Shown here one piece after another: positions 38,064-47,356 of a DNA stretch of 64,000 nt. Origin of the DNA: Bacillus rhizoplanae (GTDB lineage Bacteria; Bacillota; Bacilli; Bacillales; Bacillaceae_G); NCBI RefSeq assembly GCF_917563915.1, contig NZ_CAKJTI010000002.1, positions 124,001 through 188,000 on the forward strand, written 5' to 3'. The notes beneath the pieces were generated by a model, which did no database searches, was not told the origin of the DNA, and saw only the letters and a list, made by a program, of their open reading frames with translations. Numbering within the stretch: position 1 is the stretch's first letter; the number at the start of each line of letters is the position of its first letter. The translations under genes and the position numbers were made by a program.

Positions 38064-38083
38064 TATAATTGAAAGCGTTTTCA
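38064..38083 (+). promoter_or_regulatory. Orphan promoter with perfect CcpA cre site
   Basis: TATAAT (38064-38069) is immediately followed by TGAAAGCGTTTTCA (38070-38083), which fits TGWAANCGNTNWCA at all 14 positions. A cre over the start point means repression by CcpA. No ORF follows before the terminator at 38282. Confidence 0.7.
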
Positions 38084-38126
38084 GGATACGTACAAAGGGG
38101 AACGGAAAGAAAAAAGATAGAACTGT

Positions 38127-38272
38127 TTTATCCCGCTATTTTTGGGCAGTAAGACCCCCACCTCGAGATTCAGAGAAAATCTAAGAAGATAGTTGAGGGA
38201 TAACTGCTGGCATGCGCCTGATTGGTTCAACTAACCATCAGTGGGGGACCACTGATGGAAGTTGAACTTTAT
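38127..38272 (+). repeat. bcr1 repeat
   Basis: TTTATCCCGCTATTTTTGGGC ... GAAGTTGAACTTTAT, 146 bp, somewhat shortened in the distal hairpin. Confidence 0.88.
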
Positions 38273-38281
38273 AAAATTTTT

Positions 38282-38316
38282 AAGTCGTTGAGGAAATATT
38301 CTCAACGACTTTTTTA
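38282..38316 (+). terminator. Strong terminator
   Basis: AAGTCGTTGAG pairs with CTCAACGACTT, then TTTTTAT. It ends the orphan cre-controlled unit. Confidence 0.9.
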
Positions 38317-38416
38317 TTTCACTATTCATGGGTGGTAAGACCTATACTTCAATATTCAGAGAGAAGCGAGGGAGATAGGTGGGTGATGAAGAAAACCCCC
38401 ACTGATGGAAGTTTTG
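38313..38416 (+). repeat. Second, truncated bcr1 repeat
   Basis: TTTAT in the terminator T-run, then TATTCATGGGTGGTAAGACC ... CCCCCACTGATGGAAGTTTTG; the far TTTAT is mutated. A tandem pair with the copy at 38127. Confidence 0.7.
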
Positions 38417-38418
38417 CC

Positions 38419-38736
38419 TTACTGATGTGCTTTTCCTACAGATACATTTTGAGTTAGACGATACCAAAGCCAAAGATCGTTAATAATGGAAGCGAGATCC
38501 GCGATTTCTGTATTGAGTCTACAAGAAATTGCAAAGTTTTCTTCGTTATTTAACCGGTGTTGTTTCGTGTTAATGATATGTTCAAGTTCTTTAATCCGAT
38601 CTGGTATTTTCCCGCGAATTTGTTCCCACTTTAATAAAATTGCATGTTGCACTGTTTCAGGTATATCCTCCCATTCTTCTTGGAAATCAGGTAGTTTAAT
38701 ACCTAGGTGTTCGTTATATGTGAAATATTGTTCCAT
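38419..38736 (-). CDS. Conserved hypothetical protein, helical (105 aa)
   Basis: Not recognised. An acidic, helix-rich cytoplasmic protein; the middle (ILLKWEQIRGKIPDRIKELEHIINTKQHRLNNEENF) looks coiled-coil, and the end (LASIINDLWLWYRLTQNV) is aromatic. ATG 38736 follows GGGGACAATGT. Diverges from argG. Its 3' end borders a bcr1 copy. Confidence 0.65.
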   Translation of the reverse strand: MEQYFTYNEHLGIKLPDFQEEWEDIPETVQHAILLKWEQIRGKIPDRIKELEHIINTKQHRLNNEENFAISCRLNTEIADLASIINDLWLWYRLTQNVSVGKAHQ

Positions 38737-38904
38737 ACATTGTCCCCTCCATTTTCTGTCTTCATTGTATCGAAAAAGGGAAAGAACTTCGACGAAATTG
38801 TTTTAAAAATAATTATGAATATCCCTTGCAACATTTTGTGAAAGGTGATAAATTATGAATTAATATTAATGATGATGAATAATTATTCTTTAGGGGGATA
38901 TAAA

Positions 38905-40110
38905 ATGGAGAACAAAAAAGTTGTATTAGCATATTCCGGAGGTCTTGATACTTCTGTTGCGATTAAATGGTTGCAAGAAAAAGGATACGATATTATTGCA
39001 CTTTGTTTAGATCTAGGGGAAGGAAAAGATTTAGAGTTTGTAAAAGAAAAAGCATTGTCCGTCGGAGCAATTAAATCTTATATGATTGATGTGCAAGAAG
39101 AGTTTGCGAATGAATACGCATTAAAAGCATTGCAAGCTCACACGTTATATGAAGGGAAATATCCACTTGTATCTGCATTATCTCGTCCGTTAATTGCTAA
39201 GAAATTGGTAGAGATTGCAGAGATGGAAGGTGCAAGTGCAGTTGCACATGGATGTACTGGAAAAGGAAATGACCAAGTACGTTTTGAGGTTTCTATCCAA
39301 GCGTTAAATCCGTATTTAGAAGTGATTGCACCGGTGCGTGAATGGAAATGGTCACGTGAAGAGGAAATTGCGTATGCAAAAGAAAACAATGTACCAATTC
39401 CGATAAACTTAGACAGCCCGTTTTCAATTGATCAAAACTTATGGGGACGCAGCAACGAATGTGGAATCTTAGAAGATCCATGGGCAGCACCGCCAGAAGA
39501 TGCATATGAAATGACGTTAGCATTAGAAGATACACCAAACAAACCCGAATTTGTAGAAATTGGTTTTGAAGCAGGGGTGCCAACGACATTAAACGGCGTA
39601 TCATATTCACTTTCAGAGTTAATTAAAACGTTAAACGCTCTTGCTGGTAAGCACGGGGTTGGCCGCATCGACCATGTAGAAAATCGTCTTGTTGGTATTA
39701 AGTCACGTGAAGTGTATGAATGCCCAGCGGCGATGACATTGATTACTGCACATAAGGAATTAGAAGATTTAACGCTTGTAAAAGAAGTAGCACATTTTAA
39801 ACCGATGATTGAACAAAAATTAACAGAGTTAATTTATAACGGTTTATGGTTCTCGCCTTTAAAAGATGCTCTTGTTGCCTTTTTACAAGAAACGCAAAAA
39901 AATGTAACAGGTACAGTACGTGTGAAACTGTTTAAAGGACATGCGATTGTAGAAGGACGTAAATCAGAGTATTCTCTATACGATGAAAAATTAGCGACGT
40001 ATACAGTAAATGATGAATTTAATCACGATGCAGCGATTGGATTTATTTCATTATTTGGTTTACCAACAAAAGTATACAGCCAAGTGAATCAAAAGAAGGT
40101 GGAGGCATGA
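38905..40110 (+). CDS. argG: Argininosuccinate synthase
   Basis: A 401-residue type-1 ArgG joining citrulline and aspartate with ATP. P-loop [15 protein letters not shown] at the N-terminus; [15 protein letters not shown] binds citrulline. ATG 38905 follows TAGGGGGATATAAA; the frame before it is leader. First gene of argGH; overlaps argH by 4 bp (ATGA). Confidence 0.97.
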   Translation: MENKKVVLAYSGGLDTSVAIKWLQEKGYDIIALCLDLGEGKDLEFVKEKALSVGAIKSYMIDVQEEFANEYALKALQAHTLYEGKYPLVSALSRPLIAKKLVEIAEMEGASAVAHGCTGKGNDQVRFEVSIQALNPYLEVIAPVREWKWSREEEIAYAKENNVPIPINLDSPFSIDQNLWGRSNECGILEDPWAAPPEDAYEMTLALEDTPNKPEFVEIGFEAGVPTTLNGVSYSLSELIKTLNALAGKHGVGRIDHVENRLVGIKSREVYECPAAMTLITAHKELEDLTLVKEVAHFKPMIEQKLTELIYNGLWFSPLKDALVAFLQETQKNVTGTVRVKLFKGHAIVEGRKSEYSLYDEKLATYTVNDEFNHDAAIGFISLFGLPTKVYSQVNQKKVEA

Positions 40111-41495
40111 GCAAACTTTGGGGCGGCCGTTTTACGGAACAGGCCGAACAGTGGGTTGAGGAGTTTGGAGCTTCCATCTCCTTTGACCAGCAATTAGCAG
40201 TAGAAGATATACAAGGAAGTATGGCCCATGTTACGATGCTTGCGAAATGCGGTATCGTAACGGCTGAAGAAGGAGAGAAAATTAAAAACGGCTTACAACA
40301 TTTACTTGAAAAAGCAAAGAAGCACGAGCTTACGTTTTCTGTTGAAGCAGAAGATATTCATTTAAATATTGAAAAGATGTTAATTCAACATATTGGTGAA
40401 GTTGGCGGTAAGCTGCATACAGGAAGAAGTCGTAACGACCAAGTAGCAACGGATATGCATTTGTATTTGCGAAATGAAGTGCAAGGTATTATCGAGGCAG
40501 TGAAACAAGTGCAAATTGTACTTGCAGGACAAGCTGAAGAACATATCGAAACAATTATGCCAGGGTATACGCATTTGCAGCGTGCGCAGCCGATTTCTTT
40601 TGCTCACCATCTCCTTGCATACTTTTGGATGTTAGAGCGTGATGCGAATCGTTTTAAAGATTCGTTAAAACGTATTAACATTTCTCCGCTTGGAGCTGGG
40701 GCACTTGCTGGGACAACATTCCCGATTGATCGCGAGTATAGTGCGCAGTTGCTTGGTTTTGAAGGAATATATGAAAATAGCTTAGATGCAGTAAGCGACC
40801 GTGACTTCATTCTTGAATTTTTAAGTAATGCTTCTATATTAATGATGCATTTATCGCGTTTTTGTGAAGAACTTATTTTATGGAGCAGTCAGGAATTTCA
40901 GTTTATTGAAATGAGCGACAGCTATGCAACGGGTAGCAGTATTATGCCGCAAAAGAAAAATCCAGATATGGCAGAGCTTATTCGCGGAAAAACAGGAAGA
41001 GTATACGGCAACCTGTTTAGTTTATTAACGGTTATGAAAGGATTGCCGCTTGCTTACAATAAAGATTTGCAAGAAGATAAAGAAGGTATGTTCGATACAG
41101 TAAATACAGTAAAGGGCTGTTTACATGTAATGGCAGGCATGCTTGAGACGATGACGGTGAAAAAAGATAAAATGGCACAGGCTGTCACGCAAGATTTTTC
41201 AAATGCGACAGAAATTGCAGATTATTTAGCGAGTAAAGGGTTACCGTTTCGTCAGGCACATGAAATTGTAGGAAAACTTGTCCTTCATTGTATTAACGAA
41301 GGTGTTTATTTGCTAGATTTACCGTTAACAACCTACCAAGAGATGAGCTCGTTATTTGAGGAAGACTTATATGAAGTGCTTTCACCATATGCAGCAGTAA
41401 AACGAAGAAACAGTGCAGGTGGTACAGGATTCGCACAAATTGAACAGGCACTTCAAAAAGCAAAAGAGATAGTAGAAAATCCCGTGAACATGTAA
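40107..41495 (+). CDS. argH: Argininosuccinate lyase
   Basis: A 462-residue fumarase/aspartase-fold lyase giving arginine and fumarate. Signature [12 protein letters not shown] (~285), catalytic His/Ser regions [12 protein letters not shown] and [11 protein letters not shown]. Translationally coupled to argG. Terminator overlaps the end of the gene. Confidence 0.97.
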   Translation: MSKLWGGRFTEQAEQWVEEFGASISFDQQLAVEDIQGSMAHVTMLAKCGIVTAEEGEKIKNGLQHLLEKAKKHELTFSVEAEDIHLNIEKMLIQHIGEVGGKLHTGRSRNDQVATDMHLYLRNEVQGIIEAVKQVQIVLAGQAEEHIETIMPGYTHLQRAQPISFAHHLLAYFWMLERDANRFKDSLKRINISPLGAGALAGTTFPIDREYSAQLLGFEGIYENSLDAVSDRDFILEFLSNASILMMHLSRFCEELILWSSQEFQFIEMSDSYATGSSIMPQKKNPDMAELIRGKTGRVYGNLFSLLTVMKGLPLAYNKDLQEDKEGMFDTVNTVKGCLHVMAGMLETMTVKKDKMAQAVTQDFSNATEIADYLASKGLPFRQAHEIVGKLVLHCINEGVYLLDLPLTTYQEMSSLFEEDLYEVLSPYAAVKRRNSAGGTGFAQIEQALQKAKEIVENPVNM

Positions 41496-41513
41496 TGTTT
41501 CACGGGATTTTTC
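41477..41513 (+). terminator. argGH terminator
   Basis: AAAATCCCGTGAA pairs with TTCACGGGATTTTT around the argH stop codon. Confidence 0.9.
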
Positions 41514-41520
41514 ATGATTG

Positions 41521-42126
41521 TTACATATATTCAATTAATTTACTTTCTAATGCTTTTGATCTTTGCAGAGATGTTGTTTTTCGTTTACGGCTTGTAGCAG
41601 TTCCAAACATAATATTTTCAGGGTCTAGACTATGCGTTCGATAAGAGTTTGTATCTGGATTTTTTCCTTGTAGTTTTCGGTGGGAGTAGAATAAGATATG
41701 TCCGAGTTCGTGCGCAAGTGTATTTTCTAGCGAAGATTTTGTAAGGATAATATGATTGAAACGGCTTTTCGTCGTGAAGGAAGAGAACGTTCGTCCTGTC
41801 GTATTATTCGAGAGGTGCCTTGCATTTGTATAGAATATTGAAATGCTATTTGGATTTGGAAAGAGATACTTTCTTTCACGAAATAATCGTTGTATATTTT
41901 TGCTTTGTTTTTTACGAAATGAAGTATCATTCGTTTGAACAGAAAAATTTTTCAGCGTTGTGATACTTGTGATAATAAAGTCTATGTTCCATATTTTGGT
42001 TGCTAACGCAACTTGCTGCTTAATTTGTTTTTCAGTTACATTGCAGCCGGGAAGAGTAAATATACATAAGTTCATAATTGGAGTAGCGGATTTGCTTTTT
42101 CTTTTATTCTCATCACTCAAAAACAT
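41521..42126 (-). CDS. Metzincin-like small zinc protease
   Basis: About 200 residues, not recognised by name. The zinc motif is HELGHILFYSH (His-Glu-x2-His-x5-His spacing, as in metzincins but with Phe where Gly is usual), followed ~30 residues later by NIMFGT, a plausible Met-turn. A basic C-terminal tail follows. No signal peptide. Start uncertain: ATG 42126 sits close to AAAGGTG, and TTG 42120 is better spaced. Target unknown. Confidence 0.7.
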   Translation of the reverse strand: MFLSDENKRKSKSATPIMNLCIFTLPGCNVTEKQIKQQVALATKIWNIDFIITSITTLKNFSVQTNDTSFRKKQSKNIQRLFRERKYLFPNPNSISIFYTNARHLSNNTTGRTFSSFTTKSRFNHIILTKSSLENTLAHELGHILFYSHRKLQGKNPDTNSYRTHSLDPENIMFGTATSRKRKTTSLQRSKALESKLIEYM

Positions 42127-42168
42127 CACACCTTTATGCTTGGACATATATATAATGTATGCATAAAG

Positions 42169-42198
42169 AAAAAGGTTGCTTGTACGCTGCAAGCAACC
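42169..42198 (-). terminator. Terminator of the 63-aa protein gene
   Basis: GGTTGCTTG pairs with CAAGCAACC; the T-run is on the minus strand. Confidence 0.85.
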
Positions 42199-42204
42199 AG
42201 TCGC

Positions 42205-42396
42205 CTATATTTTTTCATGTTCGTATTTATGCTTTCCTTCTGTAATGCGAATATATTCTATATCCATTAAATCGCGAAAAAGTGCACCGTGACTTAACTC
42301 CACACCATGTTTTTCTTTGAAGTGGGCACAAATTTTTTCTACCATGTCAATTTCTTGTCCGTTTAAATCCAGTATAATACGTTCCTGACTTTCCAT
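42205..42396 (-). CDS. Small conserved protein (63 aa)
   Basis: Not recognised. A charged, probably alpha-helical protein with a C-terminal His/Lys-rich tail (GKHKYEHEKI). ATG 42396 is preceded by GAGGGAAACGGC. It has its own terminator. The middle (VEKICAHFKEKHG...LSHGALFRDLM) might be a small ribbon-helix-helix or helical DNA-binding fold, but this is a guess. Confidence 0.6.
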   Translation of the reverse strand: MESQERIILDLNGQEIDMVEKICAHFKEKHGVELSHGALFRDLMDIEYIRITEGKHKYEHEKI

Positions 42397-42444
42397 GCCG
42401 TTTCCCTCATTTCCTTTTTTCTTAGCATAACCTTAGAGAATCAT

Positions 42445-42556
42445 TTTATCCCGCTATTGGCGGGCAGTAAGACCCCCCTTCAGAGAGGAGCGAAGGAGAT
42501 TGGTGAGAACTTTCCATCAGTGAGGGATACCCCCACTGATGGAAGTTTTACTTTAT
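42445..42556 (+). repeat. bcr1 repeat, internally deleted (112 bp)
   Basis: TTTATCCCGCTATTGGCGGGC ... GAAGTTTTACTTTAT; the first hairpin's inner part is missing. Confidence 0.85.
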
Positions 42557-42564
42557 TTAAAGCA

Positions 42565-42607
42565 AATAAAAAAAGCACCAAGCTCATGAAATAAAGGCTT
42601 GGTGCTG
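42565..42607 (-). terminator. usp terminator
   Basis: AGCACCAAGC pairs with GCTTGGTGCT; the T-run is on the minus strand. Confidence 0.88.
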
Positions 42608-42621
42608 CTTCATTACAGTTA

Positions 42622-43080
42622 TTAAATTTCCCCTTGCTCTTCGTCACCGCGAACAACAAGGACATCGCATTTCGCATAGCGAATAATATGTTCAGAGACG
42701 CTGCCGATTAAGAAGCGCTCTACTGCGTTTAAACCAGTTGCTCCGCACATAATTAAATCAACTTTGTGTTTCGGTGCGATATCTTTTGAGATTTTTGATT
42801 TTGGATTACCAAATTCTAATACAGTTTCTATTTTTGTTAGACCTGCTTCTAATGCAGTCTTTTTGTAGTCTTCTAATAAATCTTCTGCAAATAAATTTGC
42901 ACGTTCTGCAATAGCGCGGCTATATGCTTCTACTGCAGAATAAGCTTTGACGTCAACGATATGAGCGATTGTTAATGTAGCGTTGTTACGCTTCGCTACT
43001 TGAATGGCTTTTTTGAATGCTTTTTCAGCTTCTTTAGAACCATCGACTGCAATTAAAATATTTGTATATGTAGTATTCAT
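42622..43080 (-). CDS. Universal stress protein (UspA family)
   Basis: A 152-residue Usp with N-terminal NILIAVDGSKEAEKAF and the ATP-binding pattern CGATGLNAVERFLIGSVSEHIIRYA (G-x2-G-x9-G-S type). Cytoplasmic, nucleotide-binding stress protein. ATG 43080 follows GGGAGGAATCGTTC. Single gene with its own terminator. Confidence 0.93.
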   Translation of the reverse strand: MNTTYTNILIAVDGSKEAEKAFKKAIQVAKRNNATLTIAHIVDVKAYSAVEAYSRAIAERANLFAEDLLEDYKKTALEAGLTKIETVLEFGNPKSKISKDIAPKHKVDLIMCGATGLNAVERFLIGSVSEHIIRYAKCDVLVVRGDEEQGEI

Positions 43081-43265
43081 GAACGATTCCTCCCAATTGT
43101 ATAAGTGTTATAACTCTTTACACTTTTATTATAAAGTAAATTATGGAAAAAGGTATGTCAGAAACGTTACAGAATTTTGAAAAATCTGTTCAAACTTTTT
43201 AGTTGTAATTATTCGAAGAAGTTGTTACATATGAATTATAGCAAGAAAAAAGGAGGCTTATTTTT

Positions 43266-44030
43266 GTGAGACATGCGCTCATTACAGCCGGTACAAAAGG
43301 TTTAGGGAAGCAAGTAACAGAGAAATTATTAGATAAAGGATATTCGGTAACAGTAACGTATCGCAGTGATGTACAAGCGATGGAAACGTTACAACAGCAA
43401 TATAAACATCTTGCACATCGTATGCAATTTGTGCAAGCGGATGTAACGAAACAAGAAGATTTACATAAAGTAGTAACAAAAGCGATGGAGCATTTTGGTC
43501 GTATTGATTTTCTGATTAATAATGCAGGTCCTTACGTATTTGAACGTAAAAAATTAGTTGAGTATGAAGATAATGAATGGAATGAAATGATTCATGGTAA
43601 CTTAACAGCAGTTTTTCATTTATTAAAACTCGTTGTACCGATTATGCGACAGCAGAAATTTGGTCGTATTGTGAATTATGGATTTCAAGGAGCAGATAGC
43701 GCGCCGGGATGGATGTATCGTTCCGCATTTGCGGCTGCAAAAGTTGGACTAGCTTCACTCACAAAAACGATTGCCTATGAAGAAGCGGAATATGGTATTA
43801 CATCAAATATGATATGTCCGGGTGACATTATTGGTGATATGAAGGAGGCAACAATTGCTATGGCACGTACGTTACCCGATCATCGTACGCCAATCGGGCG
43901 TTCTGGTACAGGGGAAGACATCGCTCGTACAATTTCCTTTTTATGTGAGGAAGATTCGGACATGATTACGGGAACAATTATAGAAGTAACGGGAGCAGTT
44001 GACGTTATTCATCGATATCGTCAAAACTAG
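43266..44030 (+). CDS. SDR-family oxidoreductase (YtkK-like), atypical active site
   Basis: A 254-residue short-chain dehydrogenase/reductase fold: cofactor motif TAGTKGLGK (~7-15), NNAGPY (~87-92). In the catalytic Tyr-x3-Lys position this protein has Phe (AFAAAKVGL), as if the proton donor were lost or supplied by the nearby WMYRS tyrosine. GTG 43266 follows AAGGAGGCTTATTTTT. Resembles YtkK, annotated as an oxoacyl-ACP reductase homologue; activity is doubtful. Confidence 0.85.
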   Translation: MRHALITAGTKGLGKQVTEKLLDKGYSVTVTYRSDVQAMETLQQQYKHLAHRMQFVQADVTKQEDLHKVVTKAMEHFGRIDFLINNAGPYVFERKKLVEYEDNEWNEMIHGNLTAVFHLLKLVVPIMRQQKFGRIVNYGFQGADSAPGWMYRSAFAAAKVGLASLTKTIAYEEAEYGITSNMICPGDIIGDMKEATIAMARTLPDHRTPIGRSGTGEDIARTISFLCEEDSDMITGTIIEVTGAVDVIHRYRQN

Positions 44031-44060
44031 ACAAATTCTATCGGACAACTTTCATTATTT

Positions 44061-44114
44061 TTGTCAAAAAATGCGATATTATGGTAAAATATAAGAGAAT
44101 AGAAAGCGCTTTAT
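44061..44114 (+). promoter_or_regulatory. ald promoter with cre-like palindrome
   Basis: TTGTCA (44061-44066), 18 bp, TAAAAT (44085-44090). AGAAAGCGCTTTAT (44101-44114) lies just downstream and matches the cre consensus at 11 of 14 positions. Confidence 0.5.
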
Positions 44115-44175
44115 GAAAAGCGTATATGCTATGGCTATTCAGGGGTAATTTTATAATCTCAAGGGGGAATTTCCA

Positions 44176-45309
44176 ATGCGTATCGGTGTACCAACAGAAA
44201 TTAAAAACAATGAAAATCGTGTGGCAATGACGCCAGCTGGTGTTGTTCATTTAATTCACAATGGTCATGAAGTTTTTGTTCAAAAAGGTGCTGGTTTAGG
44301 ATCTGGTTTTACAGATGAAGCATATGTAGAAGCAGGAGCAACAATTGTAGAAACAGCACAAGAAGCTTGGAATCAAGAGATGGTTATGAAAGTAAAAGAG
44401 CCAATCGCAAGCGAATACGGCTATTTCAGCGAAGGCTTAATTTTATTTACGTACTTACACTTAGCTCCAGAACCAGAATTAACAAAAGCATTAATTGAAA
44501 ATAAAGTAGTCGCAATTGCGTATGAAACAGTTCAATTAGACAACCGTTCTTTACCATTACTTGCACCTATGAGTGAAGTAGCTGGTCGTATGTCTGCACA
44601 AATTGGTGCACAATTCCTTGAAAAAACAAAAGGCGGAAAAGGTATTTTACTTGCAGGCGTTCCAGGGGTAAAACGCGGAAAAGTAACAATTATCGGTGGT
44701 GGTCAAGCTGGTACAAACGCAGCGAAAATTGCTGTTGGTTTAGGTGCTGACGTAACAATTATCGACCTAAGTCCAGATCGTCTTCGTCAATTAGACGATA
44801 TCTTCGGTAACCAAGTAGCAACATTAATGTCTAACCCATATAACATTGCAGAAGCTGTAAAAGAGTCTGATCTTGTTATCGGTGCAGTATTAATTCCAGG
44901 TGCAAAAGCGCCAAAACTTGTAACAGAAGAAATGATTAAATCTATGGAACCAGGTTCTGTTGTAGTCGATATCGCAATCGACCAAGGCGGTATTTTTGAA
45001 ACAACTGACCGTATTACAACACATGACAACCCAACTTACGAAAAACATGGCGTTGTTCACTATGCAGTTGCAAATATGCCTGGTGCAGTTCCACGTACGT
45101 CAACTCTTGCGTTAACAAACGTAACAGTACCATACGCAGTACAAATCGCAAACAAAGGCTATAAAAAAGCTTGCTTAGATAACAGTGCCTTATTAAAAGG
45201 TATTAATACATTAGATGGCTACGTAACATTCGAAGCAGTGGCAGAAGCACATGGTTTACAATATGCAGATGCGAAAGAGCTTCTTGAAAAAGCACCTGCT
45301 TTATCATAA
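44176..45309 (+). CDS. ald: Alanine dehydrogenase
   Basis: A 377-residue NAD-dependent L-alanine dehydrogenase: N-terminus [20 protein letters not shown], Rossmann motif [22 protein letters not shown], catalytic Lys/His regions ([14 protein letters not shown]). It interconverts alanine and pyruvate with ammonia and is needed for normal sporulation in Bacillus. ATG 44176 follows AAGGGGGAATTTCC. Confidence 0.97.
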   Translation: MRIGVPTEIKNNENRVAMTPAGVVHLIHNGHEVFVQKGAGLGSGFTDEAYVEAGATIVETAQEAWNQEMVMKVKEPIASEYGYFSEGLILFTYLHLAPEPELTKALIENKVVAIAYETVQLDNRSLPLLAPMSEVAGRMSAQIGAQFLEKTKGGKGILLAGVPGVKRGKVTIIGGGQAGTNAAKIAVGLGADVTIIDLSPDRLRQLDDIFGNQVATLMSNPYNIAEAVKESDLVIGAVLIPGAKAPKLVTEEMIKSMEPGSVVVDIAIDQGGIFETTDRITTHDNPTYEKHGVVHYAVANMPGAVPRTSTLALTNVTVPYAVQIANKGYKKACLDNSALLKGINTLDGYVTFEAVAEAHGLQYADAKELLEKAPALS

Positions 45310-45319
45310 GAAAGAATAC

Positions 45320-45352
45320 AAAGCGACTATCCGTTGGGTAGTCGCTTTTATT
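45320..45352. terminator. Terminator between ald and DUF4188 gene
   Basis: AAAGCGACTA pairs with TAGTCGCTTT, between converging genes. Confidence 0.85.
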
Positions 45353-45824
45353 ATGGTTTCATCCGTGCTCGTGCAGTTTCTCGTTGGCTACTTACAGGAA
45401 GAGAAGTACCTGCTTTTGCTAAACCGAAAAGAGGCATATTTGCATATACACTCTCATATTGACCTTTCTCAACAACAAATGTTTCATGAAAAATACCAAC
45501 CGTTTCAGTTTTGGAAGCTTTTTGGTTAAAATTTTTCCATGCTTCTAAATGTAAGGAAGCATGGCGTGCATAGTGTTCAAGAGCTTCAAATGATTTCCAA
45601 TATTGAATTTGTACAATTGTGCGGCCGGTGAAGAAAGATTCTGTGCTGAGAAAACCGAGTTCTTTATTTTCATATAGTTCTTTTAGCATTCCACCCATTG
45701 CTAGCGCTACGGGTAACCATTTCGAAACAGCAAATAGTTTATTAATGCGCATACCAATCACAAACACTACAAATGAATCGTCCATCTGTGCAGTATAACG
45801 TCCAGGTATTACAGGTTTCATCAT
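45351..45824 (-). CDS. DUF4188 monooxygenase-like protein
   Basis: A 157-residue protein resembling DUF4188 (dimeric alpha/beta barrel, fumigatonoid B endoperoxidase/monooxygenase-like): PVIPGRYTAQ start, VFVIGMRINKL, and YWKSFEALEHYARHASLHLEAWKNF. It lies 12 bp behind the TetR gene, forming an operon probably controlled by that repressor. Substrate unknown. Its C-terminal tail is Arg/Ser rich. Confidence 0.8.
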   Translation of the reverse strand: MMKPVIPGRYTAQMDDSFVVFVIGMRINKLFAVSKWLPVALAMGGMLKELYENKELGFLSTESFFTGRTIVQIQYWKSFEALEHYARHASLHLEAWKNFNQKASKTETVGIFHETFVVEKGQYESVYANMPLFGLAKAGTSLPVSSQRETARARMKP

Positions 45825-45835
45825 TCATCCCTCTT

Positions 45836-46471
45836 TTATTGTGGATTTAATATGTTTAAATGAAGGTCATACATTTCCATTACATTTTGAGTTTGAAAGA
45901 CATGGGCTGTTAAATAGGCACCGTAAAAAATAGAGTGTAATAGTTTCACAATCTGTGAAGTGTCCATCTTGAGTGTAATTCCTCCTGCAGCTTTTCCTTC
46001 TTCCACGCAGTTTGCAAATACTTCATTTAAATTTGGAATGAGCTTTCGTACTTGCTCTTCTTTTTCGGGATATAATAGATAAATTTCTGCATCTGTTAAA
46101 TGAGGCATACAAGGATGCATTTTTTCTTCTGAGAGAAATGCAATTAAACTTAGCATCAGTCCAGGTTTTTCTTTTGCATATTCTGAAACTCCTTCAAAAA
46201 TATGACGGAGTGCAGTCATTCCCTTTTTGTTTGTTTCTTTCAGCTCCAACATACGATCCGTTAACCATAACCTCATGAAATAAATAAGAATGTCTTCTTT
46301 TCGGGAGAACATTTTAAAAAATGTTACCTTCGAAATTTCTACTCGTTCGCATAATTCTTCAACGTATACTTCTCGAAATGATTTTTCTCCAATGATGTCT
46401 AATGCAGTGTGAAATAGTTTAATTTTGGTTCGTGCTTTTTTGATTTCTCGTAGTGGTAATTTCTCTTTCAT
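45836..46471 (-). CDS. TetR/AcrR-family repressor
   Basis: A 211-residue TetR-type regulator: helix-turn-helix IGEKSFREVYVEELCERVEISKVTFFKMFSRKEDILIYF near the N-terminus and a variable ligand domain. First gene of the pair with DUF4188. A 10-bp-arm palindrome lies 22 bp upstream of its start and is the likely autoregulatory operator. ATG 46471 follows AAGGAGCATAGTA. Confidence 0.88.
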   Translation of the reverse strand: MKEKLPLREIKKARTKIKLFHTALDIIGEKSFREVYVEELCERVEISKVTFFKMFSRKEDILIYFMRLWLTDRMLELKETNKKGMTALRHIFEGVSEYAKEKPGLMLSLIAFLSEEKMHPCMPHLTDAEIYLLYPEKEEQVRKLIPNLNEVFANCVEEGKAAGGITLKMDTSQIVKLLHSIFYGAYLTAHVFQTQNVMEMYDLHLNILNPQ

Positions 46472-46492
46472 TACTATGCTCCTTGTTAGTAA

Positions 46493-46530
46493 AAATTAAC
46501 TCTTATTAATAAATTAACACGAGTTAATTT
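46493..46530. promoter_or_regulatory. Palindromic operator of the TetR gene
   Basis: Perfect inverted arms AAATTAACTC (46493-46502) and GAGTTAATTT (46521-46530), with an extra AATTAAC half-site between them. Confidence 0.65.
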
Positions 46531-46655
46531 TTGAATCTACACTTTAATTTAAATTTTTTGAATTTTTATCCAATAAATCAGAAAAAGGTTTGATATGATC
46601 AAATTAGAAGAAATTGCAATATAACACTTGGATAATGAGTGATAGGGAGATAAAT

Positions 46656-47018
46656 ATGAAGAATGAACTTACAAAAAAATTAAACTTAGAAAAAATCAAC
46701 TTATTAGAGATGACAAGAAATATTACAGAGCAACACAAAAATTTTGTTGTTTCAAATGTAAATAATCATTGTTTGCGGATTGCTGTATTTACGGGAGAAT
46801 ATGATTGGCATTTCCATTCGAATTCAGATGAATTATTTATGGTATTAGAAGGAGAGTTATTAATTGATTTTCAAGATCGAGAAACGATTGCCTTAAAGCC
46901 AAATGATACGTTATGCATTCCGGCGGGGACAATTCACCGTACAAGAGCATTAGAGCGTACTGTAAACCTTTGTTTTGAAGACGTAGATGCTGATACGGTT
47001 ATCGTGGAGAATGTATGA
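46656..47018 (+). CDS. Cupin-domain protein
   Basis: A 120-residue single-cupin protein: motif 1 WHFHSNSDELFMVLEGEL (metal His/His/Glu) and motif 2 DTLCIPAGTIHRTRA. Metal-binding beta barrel, function unknown; an isomerase or sensor role is possible. ATG 46656 follows AGGGAGATAAAT; the longer frame is leader. Confidence 0.85.
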   Translation: MKNELTKKLNLEKINLLEMTRNITEQHKNFVVSNVNNHCLRIAVFTGEYDWHFHSNSDELFMVLEGELLIDFQDRETIALKPNDTLCIPAGTIHRTRALERTVNLCFEDVDADTVIVENV

Positions 47019-47105
47019 AGAGCCGTTTTTACGGACTTATAAAGACAAGGTAGTTTAAAACGAGTTGTTTTAAAGGGATAGAGGAAAGTAGAGTTCACAA
47101 GATTG

Positions 47106-47135
47106 AAAGCACATCAAGTTTTGATGTGCTTTTTA
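47106..47135 (+). terminator. Cupin gene terminator
   Basis: AAAGCACATCAA pairs with TTGATGTGCTTT, then T's. Confidence 0.85.
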
Positions 47136-47167
47136 TGTATAGAAATTTTTGTGGAATTTGTATACAT

Positions 47168-47323
47168 TTTATCCCGCATTAACGGACAGTAAGACCCCCA
47201 TCTCAAGATGCAAAGAAAAGCGAAGAAGATAGGTGGGGCTAACTGTCCGTAAAAGCCCGATTGGTTCAACTAACCATCAGTGGGGGATGAAGAAAACCCC
47301 CACTGATGGAAGTTTCACTTTAT
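47168..47323 (+). repeat. bcr1 repeat (full length)
   Basis: TTTATCCCGCATTAACGGAC ... GTTTCACTTTAT, 156 bp. Confidence 0.92.
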
Positions 47324-47356
47324 GTTTTCAAACGTTAAGTACATAGAAAGGAGCGA

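Larger units (their letters stand above)
38084..38316 (+). ncRNA. Candidate CcpA-controlled small RNA, split by bcr1
   Basis: The region between the cre promoter and the strong terminator (38282-38316) has no start codon near its AAAGGGG motif and no ORF. A transcript of ~240 nt would include a bcr1 insertion; without it the original RNA would be ~95 nt. No function can be read from the sequence. Confidence 0.4.
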
